Below, piece by piece: positions 23,509 through 32,698 of a stretch of DNA of 64,000 nucleotides. Source of the stretch: Streptomyces sp. YIM 130001 (lineage in GTDB: Bacteria; Actinomycetota; Actinomycetes; Streptomycetales; Streptomycetaceae). Where the stretch lies: contig NZ_KZ984564.1 in assembly GCF_003574445.1 (NCBI RefSeq), forward strand, positions 124,001-188,000. The letters are read 5' to 3'. The translations under genes were made by a program, and so were the position numbers. The notes under the pieces are model-generated. The model saw only the letters and a list, made by a program, of their open reading frames with translations. It ran no database searches and had not been told where the DNA came from. Within the stretch, counting starts at the first letter, position 1. Every line of letters starts with the position of its first letter.

Positions 23509-23539
23509 CGTGCGCCCTAGGCCACTAGGCGAATCCTCC
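23452..23539 (-). tRNA. tRNA-Ser (anticodon GGA)
   Basis: 88 nt with encoded CCA. The acceptor GGAGGAT pairs with ATCCTCC. The anticodon arm is CACGC-TTGGAAA-GCGTG, giving GGA. A long variable arm (TTGGGGGCAACCCC) confirms class II serine, and GTTCGAATC is the T loop. The 3' half is supplied by the integrated element. Confidence 0.96.
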
Positions 23540-23644
23540 GCGGCAAACAATACAAGACGCCGAGGACTGCTTGCGAACGCCTTCCGCCGAGATCGGATCC
23601 GGTCGGGCAGGGGGGTCCGAGCACCCCTGTGTATCGGGTAACCT

Positions 23645-23742
23645 GGGCACAGCCCCTCACGTGGCGCTATCTGACTGAACTCCCCCAGGGCCGGAAGGCA
23701 GCAAGGGTAAGTTGGCTCTGGCGGGTGCGTGGGGGGCGCTTG
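23645..23742 (+). ncRNA. ffs: SRP RNA (4.5S, small bacterial type)
   Basis: The conserved domain IV core, CAGGGCCGGAAGGCAGCAAGGG, lies at 23686-23707. Outer sequences GCCCCTCACG (23652) and CGTGGGGGGC (ending 23737) pair to close a rod-shaped hairpin of about 86 nt. It is the RNA of the signal recognition particle that binds Ffh. The position between tRNA-Ser and dnaX is usual for Streptomyces. Ends are approximate. From 23743 to 23913 a C/T-rich leader precedes dnaX and no gene is seen. Confidence 0.88.
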
Positions 23743-23913
23743 CGTTCCCCTGTCACTTCCCCCCTCCTCCTTCTACTCGCTCTCCCCTTCCTCCCTTCTG
23801 TCCGATCCGTCGGGCCTGGTTCCGCGTGTGTGGGATGGATCACTGCGGGGGGCGAGGGCGCCGGTGTTCGAGCGCGGGTTTCGTTGTCGGTGGGCACCGA
23901 TAACCTCGTAGAC

Positions 23914-26193
23914 GTGTCATCCCTTGCGCTGTACCGCCGTTATCGCCCGGAGTCGTTCGCCGAGGTCATCGGGCAGGAGCATGTGACCGACCCGCTGCAG
24001 CAGGCGCTGCGGAACAACCGGGTCAATCACGCCTACCTGTTCAGTGGCCCGCGCGGCTGCGGCAAGACGACGAGCGCGCGCATCCTGGCCCGCTGTCTGA
24101 ACTGCGAGCAGGGCCCGACGCCCACGCCTTGCGGCGAGTGCCAGTCCTGCCAGGACCTGGCGCGCAGCGGGCCCGGGTCGATCGACGTCATCGAGATCGA
24201 CGCCGCCTCGCACGGAGGCGTGGACGACGCCCGTGACCTGAGGGAGAAGGCGTTCTTCGGACCGGCCTCGAGCCGGTACAAGATCTACATCATCGACGAG
24301 GCCCACATGGTCACGCCGGCGGGGTTCAACGCCCTGCTGAAGGTCGTCGAAGAGCCGCCCGAGCACCTCAAGTTCATCTTCGCGACGACGGAGCCCGAGA
24401 AGGTCATCGGGACGATCCGTTCGCGGACGCACCACTACCCGTTCCGCCTCGTGCCGCCCGGCGTACTCCGGGACTATCTGGGCGAGGTGTGCGGCCGGGA
24501 GAAGGCACCCGTCGCGGACGGCGTGCTTCCGCTGGTGGTGCGGGCCGGCGCCGGTTCCGTACGTGACTCGATGTCGGTGATGGACCAGCTCCTCGCCGGC
24601 GCGGGCGACGAGGGCGTCACGTACGAGATGGCGACGGGGCTGCTCGGATACACGGACAGTTCGCTGCTCGACTCGGTCGTCGAGGCCTTCGCCTCGGGGG
24701 ACGGGGCCGCGGCGTTCGAGATCGTCGACAGGGTCATCGAGGGGGGCAACGACCCGCGGAGGTTCGTCGCCGATCTGCTCGAGCGGCTGCGCGATCTGGT
24801 GATCCTCGCCGCGGTGCCGGACGCCGCCGACAAGGGCCTGATCGACGCCCCGGCCGATGTGGTCGAGCGCATGCAGGCACAGGCCGGAGTCTTCGGCGCC
24901 ACCGAACTCAGCCGCGCCGCCGACCTGGTCAACGAGGGGCTGACCGAGATGCGCGGCGCCACGTCGCCGCGCCTCCAGCTCGAGTTGATCTGCGCCCGCG
25001 TCCTGCTGCCCGCGGCCTACGACGACGAGCGCGCCGTGATGGCCCGCCTGGACCGACTGGAGCGCGGAGCAGGGGGCGTGAGTGCCGGCATCACCGGGGC
25101 CCAGGTCGTCTCCGGCGGCCCGGCGATGGCGTACGCACCCGAGGGCGCCCATGCGCAGGTCCCGCCCGCGGGTCCGCCGCAGTCCGCGCCGTCCGGTCCG
25201 CCGGTGCCGCCCGGCGGTGGCCCGGCCGCCGCACGGGCCGCGGTCCGCGGCCAGGCTCCGGAGCAGGCGGCGCCACAGCCCGCTGCCGCGCCGCCCGCGA
25301 GCCCGGCACCCGAGGCCGCACCGGCACCCGCACCTGCTACGCCGGCACCCGCGCCGGACCCGGTGGCCGAGCAGCCGCAGCCGCCGGTGGAGTCCGCTCC
25401 TCAGCAGGGCGAAGGTGCGGCCGCCGCGCGTCCGGGCGCCTGGCCAGGCGCCCAGCAGGCTGCCCCCGCGGCCGAGCAGCAGGGGGCCCGTCGCCCCGGA
25501 GGCTGGCCGACGGCCGCACCCGCCGGTGGCGGCAGGCCCGCGCCCGCGCAGCCCCAGCAGCCGACCGCGCCCCAGCAGGCGGCGCCTCCCCCGGCCGCTC
25601 CGGCGGCCCCGGCAGCTCCTTCGGGCCCGCCCCAGGGCGGCGGCCTCGACGCCCGCACCCTGTGGCCGAACATCCTGGAGGCGGTCAAGAACCGCCGTCG
25701 CTTCACCTGGATCCTGCTCAGCCAGAACGCCCAGGTGACCGGCTTCGACGGCCAGAACCTGCAGATCGGCTTCATCAACGCGGGCGCGCGCGACAACTTC
25801 ACCGCCAGCGGCAGCGAGGACGTACTGCGCCAGGCGCTCGCGGAGCAGTTCCACGTCAACTGGAAGATCGAGGCGATCGTCGACCCGTCCGGCGGCTCGG
25901 CACCGCCGCCCGCCGCCCCGGGCTCCGGCGGCGGAGCCCCGGCGGCCCCGCGCCCGTCGGCGCCGCCCGCCGCCCCGCAGCCCGAGCGCCCGGCCGGGCC
26001 CGCGCCCGCCGCCCAGCAGGCGCCGCCCGACCCCGCTCCGGCGCCCGCACCGCCGGAGCGTTCCCGGGTCTCGATCGAGGACGACGTCCCGGAGGACGAC
26101 GACCCCGACCTCGACGAATCGGCCCTCTCCGGCCACGACCTGATCGTCCGGGAACTGGGCGCGACCGTCGTGGAGGAGTTCACGAACGAGTAG
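23914..26193 (+). CDS. dnaX: DNA polymerase III subunits gamma/tau
   Basis: 759 aa. The GTG at 23914 gives VSSLALYRRYRPESFAEVIGQEHV, the conserved N-terminus. Walker A is GPRGCGKTT near 45, the zinc cysteines are in CLNCEQGPTPTPCGECQSC, Walker B is IIDEAHM near 125, and the SRC-like sensor loop is in GTIRSRTHHYPF. A Pro/Ala-rich linker of about 190 residues (from 375) leads to a tau-type C-terminal domain with LWPNILEAVKNRRRFTWILL. It is the clamp-loader ATPase of the replisome. I saw no obvious slippery frameshift site. Confidence 0.96.
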   Translation: MSSLALYRRYRPESFAEVIGQEHVTDPLQQALRNNRVNHAYLFSGPRGCGKTTSARILARCLNCEQGPTPTPCGECQSCQDLARSGPGSIDVIEIDAASHGGVDDARDLREKAFFGPASSRYKIYIIDEAHMVTPAGFNALLKVVEEPPEHLKFIFATTEPEKVIGTIRSRTHHYPFRLVPPGVLRDYLGEVCGREKAPVADGVLPLVVRAGAGSVRDSMSVMDQLLAGAGDEGVTYEMATGLLGYTDSSLLDSVVEAFASGDGAAAFEIVDRVIEGGNDPRRFVADLLERLRDLVILAAVPDAADKGLIDAPADVVERMQAQAGVFGATELSRAADLVNEGLTEMRGATSPRLQLELICARVLLPAAYDDERAVMARLDRLERGAGGVSAGITGAQVVSGGPAMAYAPEGAHAQVPPAGPPQSAPSGPPVPPGGGPAAARAAVRGQAPEQAAPQPAAAPPASPAPEAAPAPAPATPAPAPDPVAEQPQPPVESAPQQGEGAAAARPGAWPGAQQAAPAAEQQGARRPGGWPTAAPAGGGRPAPAQPQQPTAPQQAAPPPAAPAAPAAPSGPPQGGGLDARTLWPNILEAVKNRRRFTWILLSQNAQVTGFDGQNLQIGFINAGARDNFTASGSEDVLRQALAEQFHVNWKIEAIVDPSGGSAPPPAAPGSGGGAPAAPRPSAPPAAPQPERPAGPAPAAQQAPPDPAPAPAPPERSRVSIEDDVPEDDDPDLDESALSGHDLIVRELGATVVEEFTNE

Positions 26194-26343
26194 CGCCGGC
26201 GGCCTGTCCGGCGATCGAGGACCGGGCGTACCGGGCACCCGGAACCGCCACGCAGCCGCGGGACGCGGCACACTCGGCGAGCTGGAAGAGGCCTGCCCGA
26301 GCACGGCGAAACCGCGCCCGGCCCGCAAGGTAGGTTGAGGACC

Positions 26344-27597
26344 GTGAAGGTCCTCGTCATCGGCGGCGGCGCCCGCGAACACGCCCTGTGCCGCTCACTG
26401 TCCCTCGATCCCGACGTCACCGCGCTGCACTGCGCCCCCGGCAACGCCGGCATCGCCGAGGTGGCCGAACTGCACCCGGTGGACGCCCTCGACGGTACGG
26501 CCGTCGCCGCGCTCGCCCGGGACCTGGGAGCCGAACTGGTCGTGGTGGGCCCCGAGGCCCCGCTCGTCGCCGGTGTCGCCGACGTCGTACGGGAAGCGGG
26601 CATCCCCTGCTTCGGCCCGTCCGGTCAGGCCGCGCAGCTCGAGGGTTCGAAGGCGTTCGCCAAGGACGTGATGGCGTCTTCCGGTGTGCCCACCGCTCGC
26701 AGCTACGCATGCACCACACCGGAAGAGGTGGACAGGGCGCTGGACGCCTTCGGTCCGCCGTACGTCGTCAAGGACGACGGCCTCGCGGCCGGCAAGGGCG
26801 TCGTGGTCACCGCTGACCTGGAGGCCGCCCGGCAGCACGGATACGCCTGCGACCGCGTGGTGATCGAGGAGTTCCTGGACGGACCCGAGGTCTCCCTCTT
26901 CGCGATCACGGACGGCACCACGGTGCTGCCGCTCACCCCGGCCCAGGACTTCAAGCGCGCCCTCGACGGCGACGAGGGCCCGAACACCGGCGGCATGGGT
27001 GCGTACTCCCCGCTGCCGTGGGCGGACCCGAAGCTGGTCGACGAGGTCCTCGAGACGGTCCTGCAGCCCACGGTGGACGAGCTGCGCCGCCGCGGTACGC
27101 CGTTCTCCGGGCTGCTCTACGCAGGGCTCGCGATCACCGGACGGGGCGTGCGGGTCATCGAGTTCAACGCGCGCTTCGGCGACCCGGAGACCCAGGTGGT
27201 GCTCGCCCGGCTCCGCACCCCGCTGGCCGGTGTCCTGCTGCACGCGGCGAACGGCACGCTCGACGCACAGCCCGCCCTTTCCTGGCGCGACGAGGCCGCG
27301 GTCACCGTCGTGGTGGCCTCGCACAACTACCCCGGAACGCCCCGTACCGGCGACCCGATCGAGGGCCTGGACGAGATCGCCGCCGAGGACGCCCCGCATG
27401 CGTACGTCCTGCACGCCGGTACGAAGCACAGCGGTGACGCGGTCGTCAGCGCGGGCGGTCGCGTCCTGTCCGTGACGGCGACCGGCGCGGACCTCACCGA
27501 GGCGCGGGAGCGGGCGTACGCGGCGGTGGGCCGGATCCGCCTCGACGGGGCGCAGCACCGGACCGACATCGCGGCGCAGGCGGCCGCGGCGAACTGA
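26344..27597 (+). CDS. purD: Phosphoribosylamine-glycine ligase
   Basis: 417 aa. The GTG at 26344 follows TTGAGGACC and gives VKVLVIGGGAREHAL, the conserved GGGAREHAL start of PurD. The ATP-grasp core has FGPSGQAAQLEGSKAFAKD near 95, VVKDDGLAAGKGVVV, GPNTGGMGAYSPLP and EFNARFGDPETQ near 275. It catalyses phosphoribosylamine plus glycine plus ATP to GAR, the second step of purine synthesis. It is followed by a strong terminator, so it is a single-gene unit about 150 bp after dnaX. Confidence 0.96.
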   Translation: MKVLVIGGGAREHALCRSLSLDPDVTALHCAPGNAGIAEVAELHPVDALDGTAVAALARDLGAELVVVGPEAPLVAGVADVVREAGIPCFGPSGQAAQLEGSKAFAKDVMASSGVPTARSYACTTPEEVDRALDAFGPPYVVKDDGLAAGKGVVVTADLEAARQHGYACDRVVIEEFLDGPEVSLFAITDGTTVLPLTPAQDFKRALDGDEGPNTGGMGAYSPLPWADPKLVDEVLETVLQPTVDELRRRGTPFSGLLYAGLAITGRGVRVIEFNARFGDPETQVVLARLRTPLAGVLLHAANGTLDAQPALSWRDEAAVTVVVASHNYPGTPRTGDPIEGLDEIAAEDAPHAYVLHAGTKHSGDAVVSAGGRVLSVTATGADLTEARERAYAAVGRIRLDGAQHRTDIAAQAAAAN

Positions 27598-27624
27598 GTC
27601 GTCCGCCGGGCACCGCCTGTCCGG

Positions 27625-27670
27625 AAAGCCCCCGCCCGGACCCTCGTACGAGGGCCCGGGCGGGGGCTTT
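27625..27670 (+). terminator. Terminator of purD
   Basis: AAAGCCCCCGCCCGG (27625-27639) pairs with CCGGGCGGGGGCTTT (27656-27670), a perfect 15-bp stem ending in TTT. Confidence 0.88.
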
Positions 27671-27795
27671 CGTGCGTCACTCGAGGGGTTCGCGAGTGCC
27701 GGGAGAGGGGTGCGCGAGGGTGCCCACCACAGAAGTCGAACGATGGGGCAGCTTTACCCAAAGCCATTCCATCGAGTGACCGATCGGCCATCCGG

Positions 27796-27824
27796 CTGAC
27801 TGGCTCCAGGGCCCCAACTATGGT
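27796..27824 (+). promoter_or_regulatory. Possible promoter of the M48-like gene
   Basis: CTGACT (27796-27801) and TATGGT (27819-27824) with a 17-nt spacer fit a housekeeping promoter, about 110 bp before the GTG at 27937. The remainder of 27,671-27,936 holds no gene. Confidence 0.4.
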
Positions 27825-27936
27825 GCGCCGCAAGCTTTCCGGCACTTGGCCCACCGGCATTGCGGTGTCCGTGGTGGGTGTCACAGTGGGGGAGTGAACA
27901 GAGCCGTCGCAGGTGCAGAGGGGGTGACGTCCGGCC

Positions 27937-29784
27937 GTGTCCGGAACCGGTATGGGTGCTGAGGTGGGCGCGCAGACAGCGCGGTCCCAGGCTCTCGCGG
28001 TGCTGCGGATCCGCAGCAGGGCCCTTGCGGCGGCGTTGCTGCCCGCGGCCTTCGCGGTGGTGCTGTTCGCCGGGTGGGCCACCGGCCATGCGGAGGGCGG
28101 CGGTTGGGACGTACTGCGCCAGGTCGTGACCGGCGTCGCGGTGCTCTCGCTGATCGTCGCCGCGGCCGTGGCGATCGTGGTCGCGCAGTCCAGGCCGGCG
28201 ATGAGCCCGACCGTGGATGTGGCCGAGCGGGACGCCCCCGATCTCTACCGCCTGGTGCGCGATCTGGCGGACCGCCTCGAGGTGCCCGCACCGTCCGCGA
28301 TAGCCCTGACCCCCGACTGCGACAGCTGGCTCGAGGACCGCACGCATCCGGCGCACAGCCCGCCGGCCCGCGCGGCCTCGTCCGGCGGCGCGACCCCTGC
28401 GCCGCGCGGCGGCGAGGAGCGTTCCGCCGCCCCGGTCCTGGTCATCGGATCGCCCTTCCTGTGGTGGATGCGCGTGGGTGAGCTGCGCGCGGTGCTTGCG
28501 CCGGTCGTGGCGGGCACCGGTCCGTCGGCTCATCCGGACCTGGCGGCCGCCCGCCGGTTCGTGCGGGGGCTCGACGGCGCTGTGGCGGACTCGCGCAAGC
28601 CTGGTCTCGGACTGCTGCGCGGGCTGTTCCTCGCCGGTACGGGACGGATCGCGCGGGCCCTGTTGCGGGCCTGCCGGGACCACGCCGCCGAGATGGAGCG
28701 CGGAGTCGCCGCGGCGGCCTCCGAGCGCGCGCAGAGTGTCGACTACGGACTGCGGATCGTCGCCCAGGAGCAGGTCGGCCTGGCGTACGCGGGCTGGGAC
28801 CGGCTGCTCACCCGGGTCGCGCTGCCCGCCTGGCGGATGGGGCGCTGGCCCTCCCGCCTCGACGCCGGGGTCGTCGCGGCGCTCACCGAGCTCTCCCGGC
28901 GGGACCGCCTGGCCGACGGCTTCGCCGCCCGCCTCGGCGAGCGCCCCGCCTGCGATCTCCTCGAGGAGCCGGGTGCCGCGGACGAGGCGGCCTCACTGCT
29001 CGCCGCCCGGCTCTTCCACGGCGGACCTGCCGAGGCCGGTCCCGACTGGTCGCCGGTCGGCTGGGACGAGTATCCGGAGGAGGTCGTGGACCGCAAGTGG
29101 CGTACGGACGCGGCCCGACTCCACCGCGTCCTCGACGAGTTGGGCGTACGGCTTCCCGCGGACCCCACGGCGAGCGCCTCCGCACCCACCCTGTCCCGGG
29201 TCCTGGAGCACTTGGCCGGTCCGGACGACGGCCGCGAACTGCCCCCGGCCTCCGGCGCCGACGGCGCGGGCACAGCCCTGGGCTCCGACTCCGTCCCCTC
29301 GCCCGCCGAGCCGCCCGACGCCGAGGGCGCCCTCGGCACCGATCTCGACGAGGACGAGGACGAGGACCCCGACGCCGTGTTCGGTTCCGAGCGGAGTGCG
29401 GCGCTCGCGGCGCGGATCAGTACCGAGGTGGCGCGCGAGGAGGCACAGGCCCCGGTGCCCCCGCCCGCCGCCCCCGGCGCCGACGACGAAGAGCTGTGGA
29501 GCGACGGCACGTTGCCCCTGTTCCCGCTCCAAGCACCGCGTACGGGACGCGAGTTGCTGGTCGACCACGTCACGGCGATGGTGTGCTGCGCCGCGATCGA
29601 CACCGCCGGAGCCGCACCCGGGCTCGACTGGCTGGACGGCCCGGTGCTCCTGGCCGGTGGCGAGCGGGCCGGTGACCTCGGTCCGTGCGTGCTGAGCCTG
29701 ATATCCGACGGCGACCCGGGCCCGTTGCGAGACTGGCTTGCCCGGCACGGCGTACGCCCGGAGAAGCCGGTGCGCCTCGTCTGA
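27937..29784 (+). CDS. Membrane protein resembling M48 peptidase without the HExxH site
   Basis: 615 aa. Two membrane helices lie at about 30-50 and 62-84. The next domain follows the layout of M48 (HtpX-like) proteases: a pair of N-terminal helices, VDVAERDAPDLYRLVRDLADRLEVPAPSAIAL, then PVLVIGSPFLWWMRVGELRAVLAPVVAG. In active M48 enzymes the last segment reads ELxAVLAHExxH; here the His-Glu-x-x-His is lost (APVVAG near 183). A second half has an acidic linker and RELLVDHVTAMVCCAAIDTAG. It is conserved between purD and purC in relatives, in my recollection. The function is unknown; a pseudoprotease is my inference. Confidence 0.6.
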   Translation: MSGTGMGAEVGAQTARSQALAVLRIRSRALAAALLPAAFAVVLFAGWATGHAEGGGWDVLRQVVTGVAVLSLIVAAAVAIVVAQSRPAMSPTVDVAERDAPDLYRLVRDLADRLEVPAPSAIALTPDCDSWLEDRTHPAHSPPARAASSGGATPAPRGGEERSAAPVLVIGSPFLWWMRVGELRAVLAPVVAGTGPSAHPDLAAARRFVRGLDGAVADSRKPGLGLLRGLFLAGTGRIARALLRACRDHAAEMERGVAAAASERAQSVDYGLRIVAQEQVGLAYAGWDRLLTRVALPAWRMGRWPSRLDAGVVAALTELSRRDRLADGFAARLGERPACDLLEEPGAADEAASLLAARLFHGGPAEAGPDWSPVGWDEYPEEVVDRKWRTDAARLHRVLDELGVRLPADPTASASAPTLSRVLEHLAGPDDGRELPPASGADGAGTALGSDSVPSPAEPPDAEGALGTDLDEDEDEDPDAVFGSERSAALAARISTEVAREEAQAPVPPPAAPGADDEELWSDGTLPLFPLQAPRTGRELLVDHVTAMVCCAAIDTAGAAPGLDWLDGPVLLAGGERAGDLGPCVLSLISDGDPGPLRDWLARHGVRPEKPVRLV

Positions 29785-30003
29785 ACGGACCCGCGTCGCG
29801 CACCCTCCGTGCCACCCCACCGCACTCACGTCCCACCCGCCCCTGCCAACTTCCGGACTTGTCGGTTCCGTTCACGTCGATTAACGACGAACGGTGACGG
29901 AGTGAGTGCTTTATGTGATGTGCTGGGCTCGGTCGTTGACACGAGCACGTGAAAACCGGCCGTCAACACCAGCCGGGCGCGGGGGCCAGAGGGAGGGGAC
30001 GCC

Positions 30004-31488
30004 GTGGGCGGCGAGCAACAGATTCGGCGGTGGGAGTCGGGCGCCCTCGCCCACGCGGTCACCGACCCCTTCGGTCAGGGCCCGTTGCCGTGGCTGCGCG
30101 GCAGCGAGAACTACTTCGGCGACACCGGCCAGGTCGTCCCCTGGTACATCGACCACGCCCCGGCACCCGGCGCGCGGAACATCCCGAGCCCCCGCACCGG
30201 CGGCCCCCGTACCGCCGACGACGTGCACCAGCAGATCAAGGGCTTCACCTCCACCGGCGCCGCGGCCCCGGGCGAGGCGATCGACTTCCACGTCACCGTC
30301 GATCCGCCCCAGCAGTTCAGCGTCGACATCTACCGCATCGGGCACTACGCGGGCGACGGCGCCGCGAAGATCACCACCAGCCCCCGCCTCTCCGGCATCG
30401 TGCAGCCGGCCCCGCTCGCCGCCGACCGCACCGTCTCCTGCCACCACTGGTGGCTCTCCTGGCGCCTGCAGATCCCGTCGTACTGGAACGTCGGGGCGTA
30501 CGTCGCCGTCCTCACCACCACCGACGGGTACCGCTCGCACATCCCGTTCACCGTCCGCGACGACCAGCCGGCGGACCTGCTCCTGCTGCTCCCGGACGTC
30601 ACCTGGCAGGCGTACAACCTCTACCCGGAGGACGGCCGCACCGGCGCGAGCCTCTACCACGCCTGGGACGAGCAGGGCCGCCTGCTCGGCGAGAGCGACG
30701 CGGCGATCACGGTCTCCTTCGACCGCCCCTACGCGGGCGCGGGCCTGCCCCTGCACGTCGGCCACGCCTACGATTTCATCCGCTGGGCAGAGCGCTACGG
30801 CTACGACCTGGCGTACGCCGACACCCGGGACCTGCACGCGGGCCGCGTCGACCCGACCCGCTACCGGGGACTGGTCTTCCCGGGCCACGACGAATACTGG
30901 TCCGCGCCCATGCGCCGCACCACGGAACGGGCCCGCGAGCACGGCACGTCCCTGGTGTTCCTGTCGGCCAACAGCCTGTACTGGCAGGTCGAGTTGGCCC
31001 CGTCCGCGTCGGGAGTGGCCGACCGGCTGCTGACCTGCCGCAAGCGCCACGGCCCCGGAAAGCCCTCCCTGTGGCGCGAGATCGACCGGCCGGAGCAGCA
31101 GCTGCTCGGCATCCAGTACGCGGGCCGGGTCCCCGAACCCCACCCGCTGGTCGTGCGGAACGCGGACCACTGGCTCTGGGAGGCCACCGGCGCCCACGAG
31201 GGCGACGAGATCGAGGGACTGGTGGCGGGCGAGGCCGACCGGTACTTCCCCCGGACCGCGCTGCCCGAGCACGAGAGCCGCATCCTGCTCGCCCACTCCC
31301 CGTACGAGGACGGCGAGGGCGCCCGGCGCCACCAGGAGACCTCGCTCTACCGGGCGCCGTCGGGCGCCCTGGTCTTCGCCTCGGGGACGTTCGCCTGGTC
31401 GCCGGCGCTCGACCGGCCCGGCCATGTGGACCCCCGGGTCCAGCGGGCCACCGCGAACCTCCTGGACCGCATCTGCAAACGGGACTGA
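30004..31488 (+). CDS. N,N-dimethylformamidase large-subunit-like protein
   Basis: 494 aa. The GTG at 30004 follows GGGAGGGGA. No signal peptide. The first half (about 75-180) has an immunoglobulin-like sandwich (AAAPGEAIDFHVTVDPPQQFSVDIYRIGHYAG). The second half (about 190-490) resembles the class I amidotransferase-like fold of dimethylformamidase beta proteins (DVTWQAYNLYPEDG, SFDRPY, GLVFPGHDEYWSAPMRRTTERAREHGTSLVFLSANSLYWQVEL). The tyrosine and glutamates of the iron site in the true enzyme cannot be confirmed here. It is a single gene next to purC; the substrate is unknown. The 29,785-30,003 spacer has TTGACA at 29936 but no clear -10. Confidence 0.7.
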   Translation: MGGEQQIRRWESGALAHAVTDPFGQGPLPWLRGSENYFGDTGQVVPWYIDHAPAPGARNIPSPRTGGPRTADDVHQQIKGFTSTGAAAPGEAIDFHVTVDPPQQFSVDIYRIGHYAGDGAAKITTSPRLSGIVQPAPLAADRTVSCHHWWLSWRLQIPSYWNVGAYVAVLTTTDGYRSHIPFTVRDDQPADLLLLLPDVTWQAYNLYPEDGRTGASLYHAWDEQGRLLGESDAAITVSFDRPYAGAGLPLHVGHAYDFIRWAERYGYDLAYADTRDLHAGRVDPTRYRGLVFPGHDEYWSAPMRRTTERAREHGTSLVFLSANSLYWQVELAPSASGVADRLLTCRKRHGPGKPSLWREIDRPEQQLLGIQYAGRVPEPHPLVVRNADHWLWEATGAHEGDEIEGLVAGEADRYFPRTALPEHESRILLAHSPYEDGEGARRHQETSLYRAPSGALVFASGTFAWSPALDRPGHVDPRVQRATANLLDRICKRD

Positions 31489-31645
31489 CAGCCCCGCACC
31501 GACCCGGCCGACCAGCGCCCGGACCTCCCGCGCGCTGCACCGCCGCGGGAGTGCGGGAGAATCACAAGTGCCAGTCCGCCCGTCTCCCAGCACCGCCCAC
31601 CGCGGAGCCCCGGGCGTTTCACCTGCACGACCCGCGGAGGAAACC

Positions 31646-32545
31646 GTGTCCGGATTCGTCGAAAAGCCCGAGCCGGTCCAGGTGCCCGGCCTGGTGCACC
31701 TGCACACCGGCAAGGTCCGCGACCTGTACCGGAACGAGGCTGGAGACCTCGTGATGGTCGCCAGTGACCGCATGTCCGCCTACGACTGGGTGCTGCCCAG
31801 CGAGATCCCGGACAAGGGCCGGGTGCTCACCCAGCTGTCGCTCTGGTGGTTCGACCAGCTCGCCGACCTCGTACCGAACCACGTGCTCTCCACCGAACTC
31901 CCGGCCGGCGCCCCCGAAGACTGGGCCGGCCGCACGCTGATCTGCCGCTCCCTGCGGATGTCGCCCGTCGAGTGCGTGGCCCGCGGCTACCTCACCGGCT
32001 CGGGGCTCGCCGAGTACCGCGAGACCCGCACGGTCTGCGGTCTCGCGCTGCCCGAGGGCCTCGAGGACGGATCCGAACTGCCGTCGCCGATCTTCACCCC
32101 GGCCACCAAGGCCGCCGTAGGCGAGCACGACGAGAACGTCAGCTACGAGGAGGTCGCCCGGGAGGTCGGCGCCGAGACGGCCGCCCAGCTGCGCCAGGCG
32201 ACGCTCGCGGTGTACGCGCGAGCCCGGGACGTGGCCCGTGAGCGCGGCATCATCCTGGCGGACACGAAGTTCGAATTCGGCCACGACGGCGAGGAGCTGG
32301 TGATCGCCGATGAGGTGCTCACCCCGGACTCGTCGCGCTTCTGGCCGGCCGACACCTGGCAGCCCGGGCGTGCACAGCCGTCGTTCGACAAGCAGTACGT
32401 CCGCGACTGGCTGACCTCGCCCGAGTCCGGCTGGGACCGCGCGAGCGAGCAGCCCCCGCCCGCACTCCCCGACGCCGTCGTCGCCCGCACCCGCAGCAAG
32501 TACGTCGAGGCGTACGAGCGCCTGACGGGGCTGGCCTGGGCGTAG
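31646..32545 (+). CDS. purC: SAICAR synthetase
   Basis: 299 aa. The GTG at 31646 has GGAGG 6 nt upstream. Motifs are GKVRDLY near 21, ASDRMSAYDWVLPSEIPDKGRVL, ECVARGYLTGSGLAEY, and ADTKFEFG followed by DEVLTPDSSRFWP. It catalyses CAIR plus aspartate plus ATP to SAICAR. It is a single-gene unit with a strong terminator after it. The other late genes purB, purE and purK are not in the window. Confidence 0.96.
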   Translation: MSGFVEKPEPVQVPGLVHLHTGKVRDLYRNEAGDLVMVASDRMSAYDWVLPSEIPDKGRVLTQLSLWWFDQLADLVPNHVLSTELPAGAPEDWAGRTLICRSLRMSPVECVARGYLTGSGLAEYRETRTVCGLALPEGLEDGSELPSPIFTPATKAAVGEHDENVSYEEVAREVGAETAAQLRQATLAVYARARDVARERGIILADTKFEFGHDGEELVIADEVLTPDSSRFWPADTWQPGRAQPSFDKQYVRDWLTSPESGWDRASEQPPPALPDAVVARTRSKYVEAYERLTGLAWA

Positions 32546-32563
32546 CGGCTCACGAGCACAGCG

Positions 32564-32596
32564 AAAGGCCCCGGCACCTGGGGTGCCGGGGCCTTT
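32564..32596. terminator. Terminator shared by purC and tRNA-Gly
   Basis: AAAGGCCCCGGCACC / GGTGCCGGGGCCTTT is a perfect 15-bp stem with T-ends on both strands. It lies 18 bp after purC and 5 bp after the 3' end of the convergent tRNA-Gly. Confidence 0.9.
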
Positions 32597-32600
32597 CCGA

Positions 32601-32676
32601 TGGAGCGAACGACGAGGTTCGAACTCGCGACCTCAACCTTGGCAAGGTTGCGCTCTACCAACTGAGCTACGTTCGC
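32601..32676 (-). tRNA. tRNA-Gly (anticodon GCC)
   Basis: 76 nt with encoded CCA. Acceptor GCGAACG/CGTTCGC, anticodon arm AACCT-TGCCAA-GGTT with GCC, T arm CGAGTTCGAACCTCG. The body is almost the same as the second copy at 36930-37002. Confidence 0.95.
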
Positions 32677-32698
32677 CTGCGCACAAGCGCGACGCCCA

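Noticed and set aside
23629-23913. N-terminal extension of DnaX
   Set aside because: The in-frame extension overlaps the SRP RNA gene, and the conserved N-terminus begins at the GTG at 23914.
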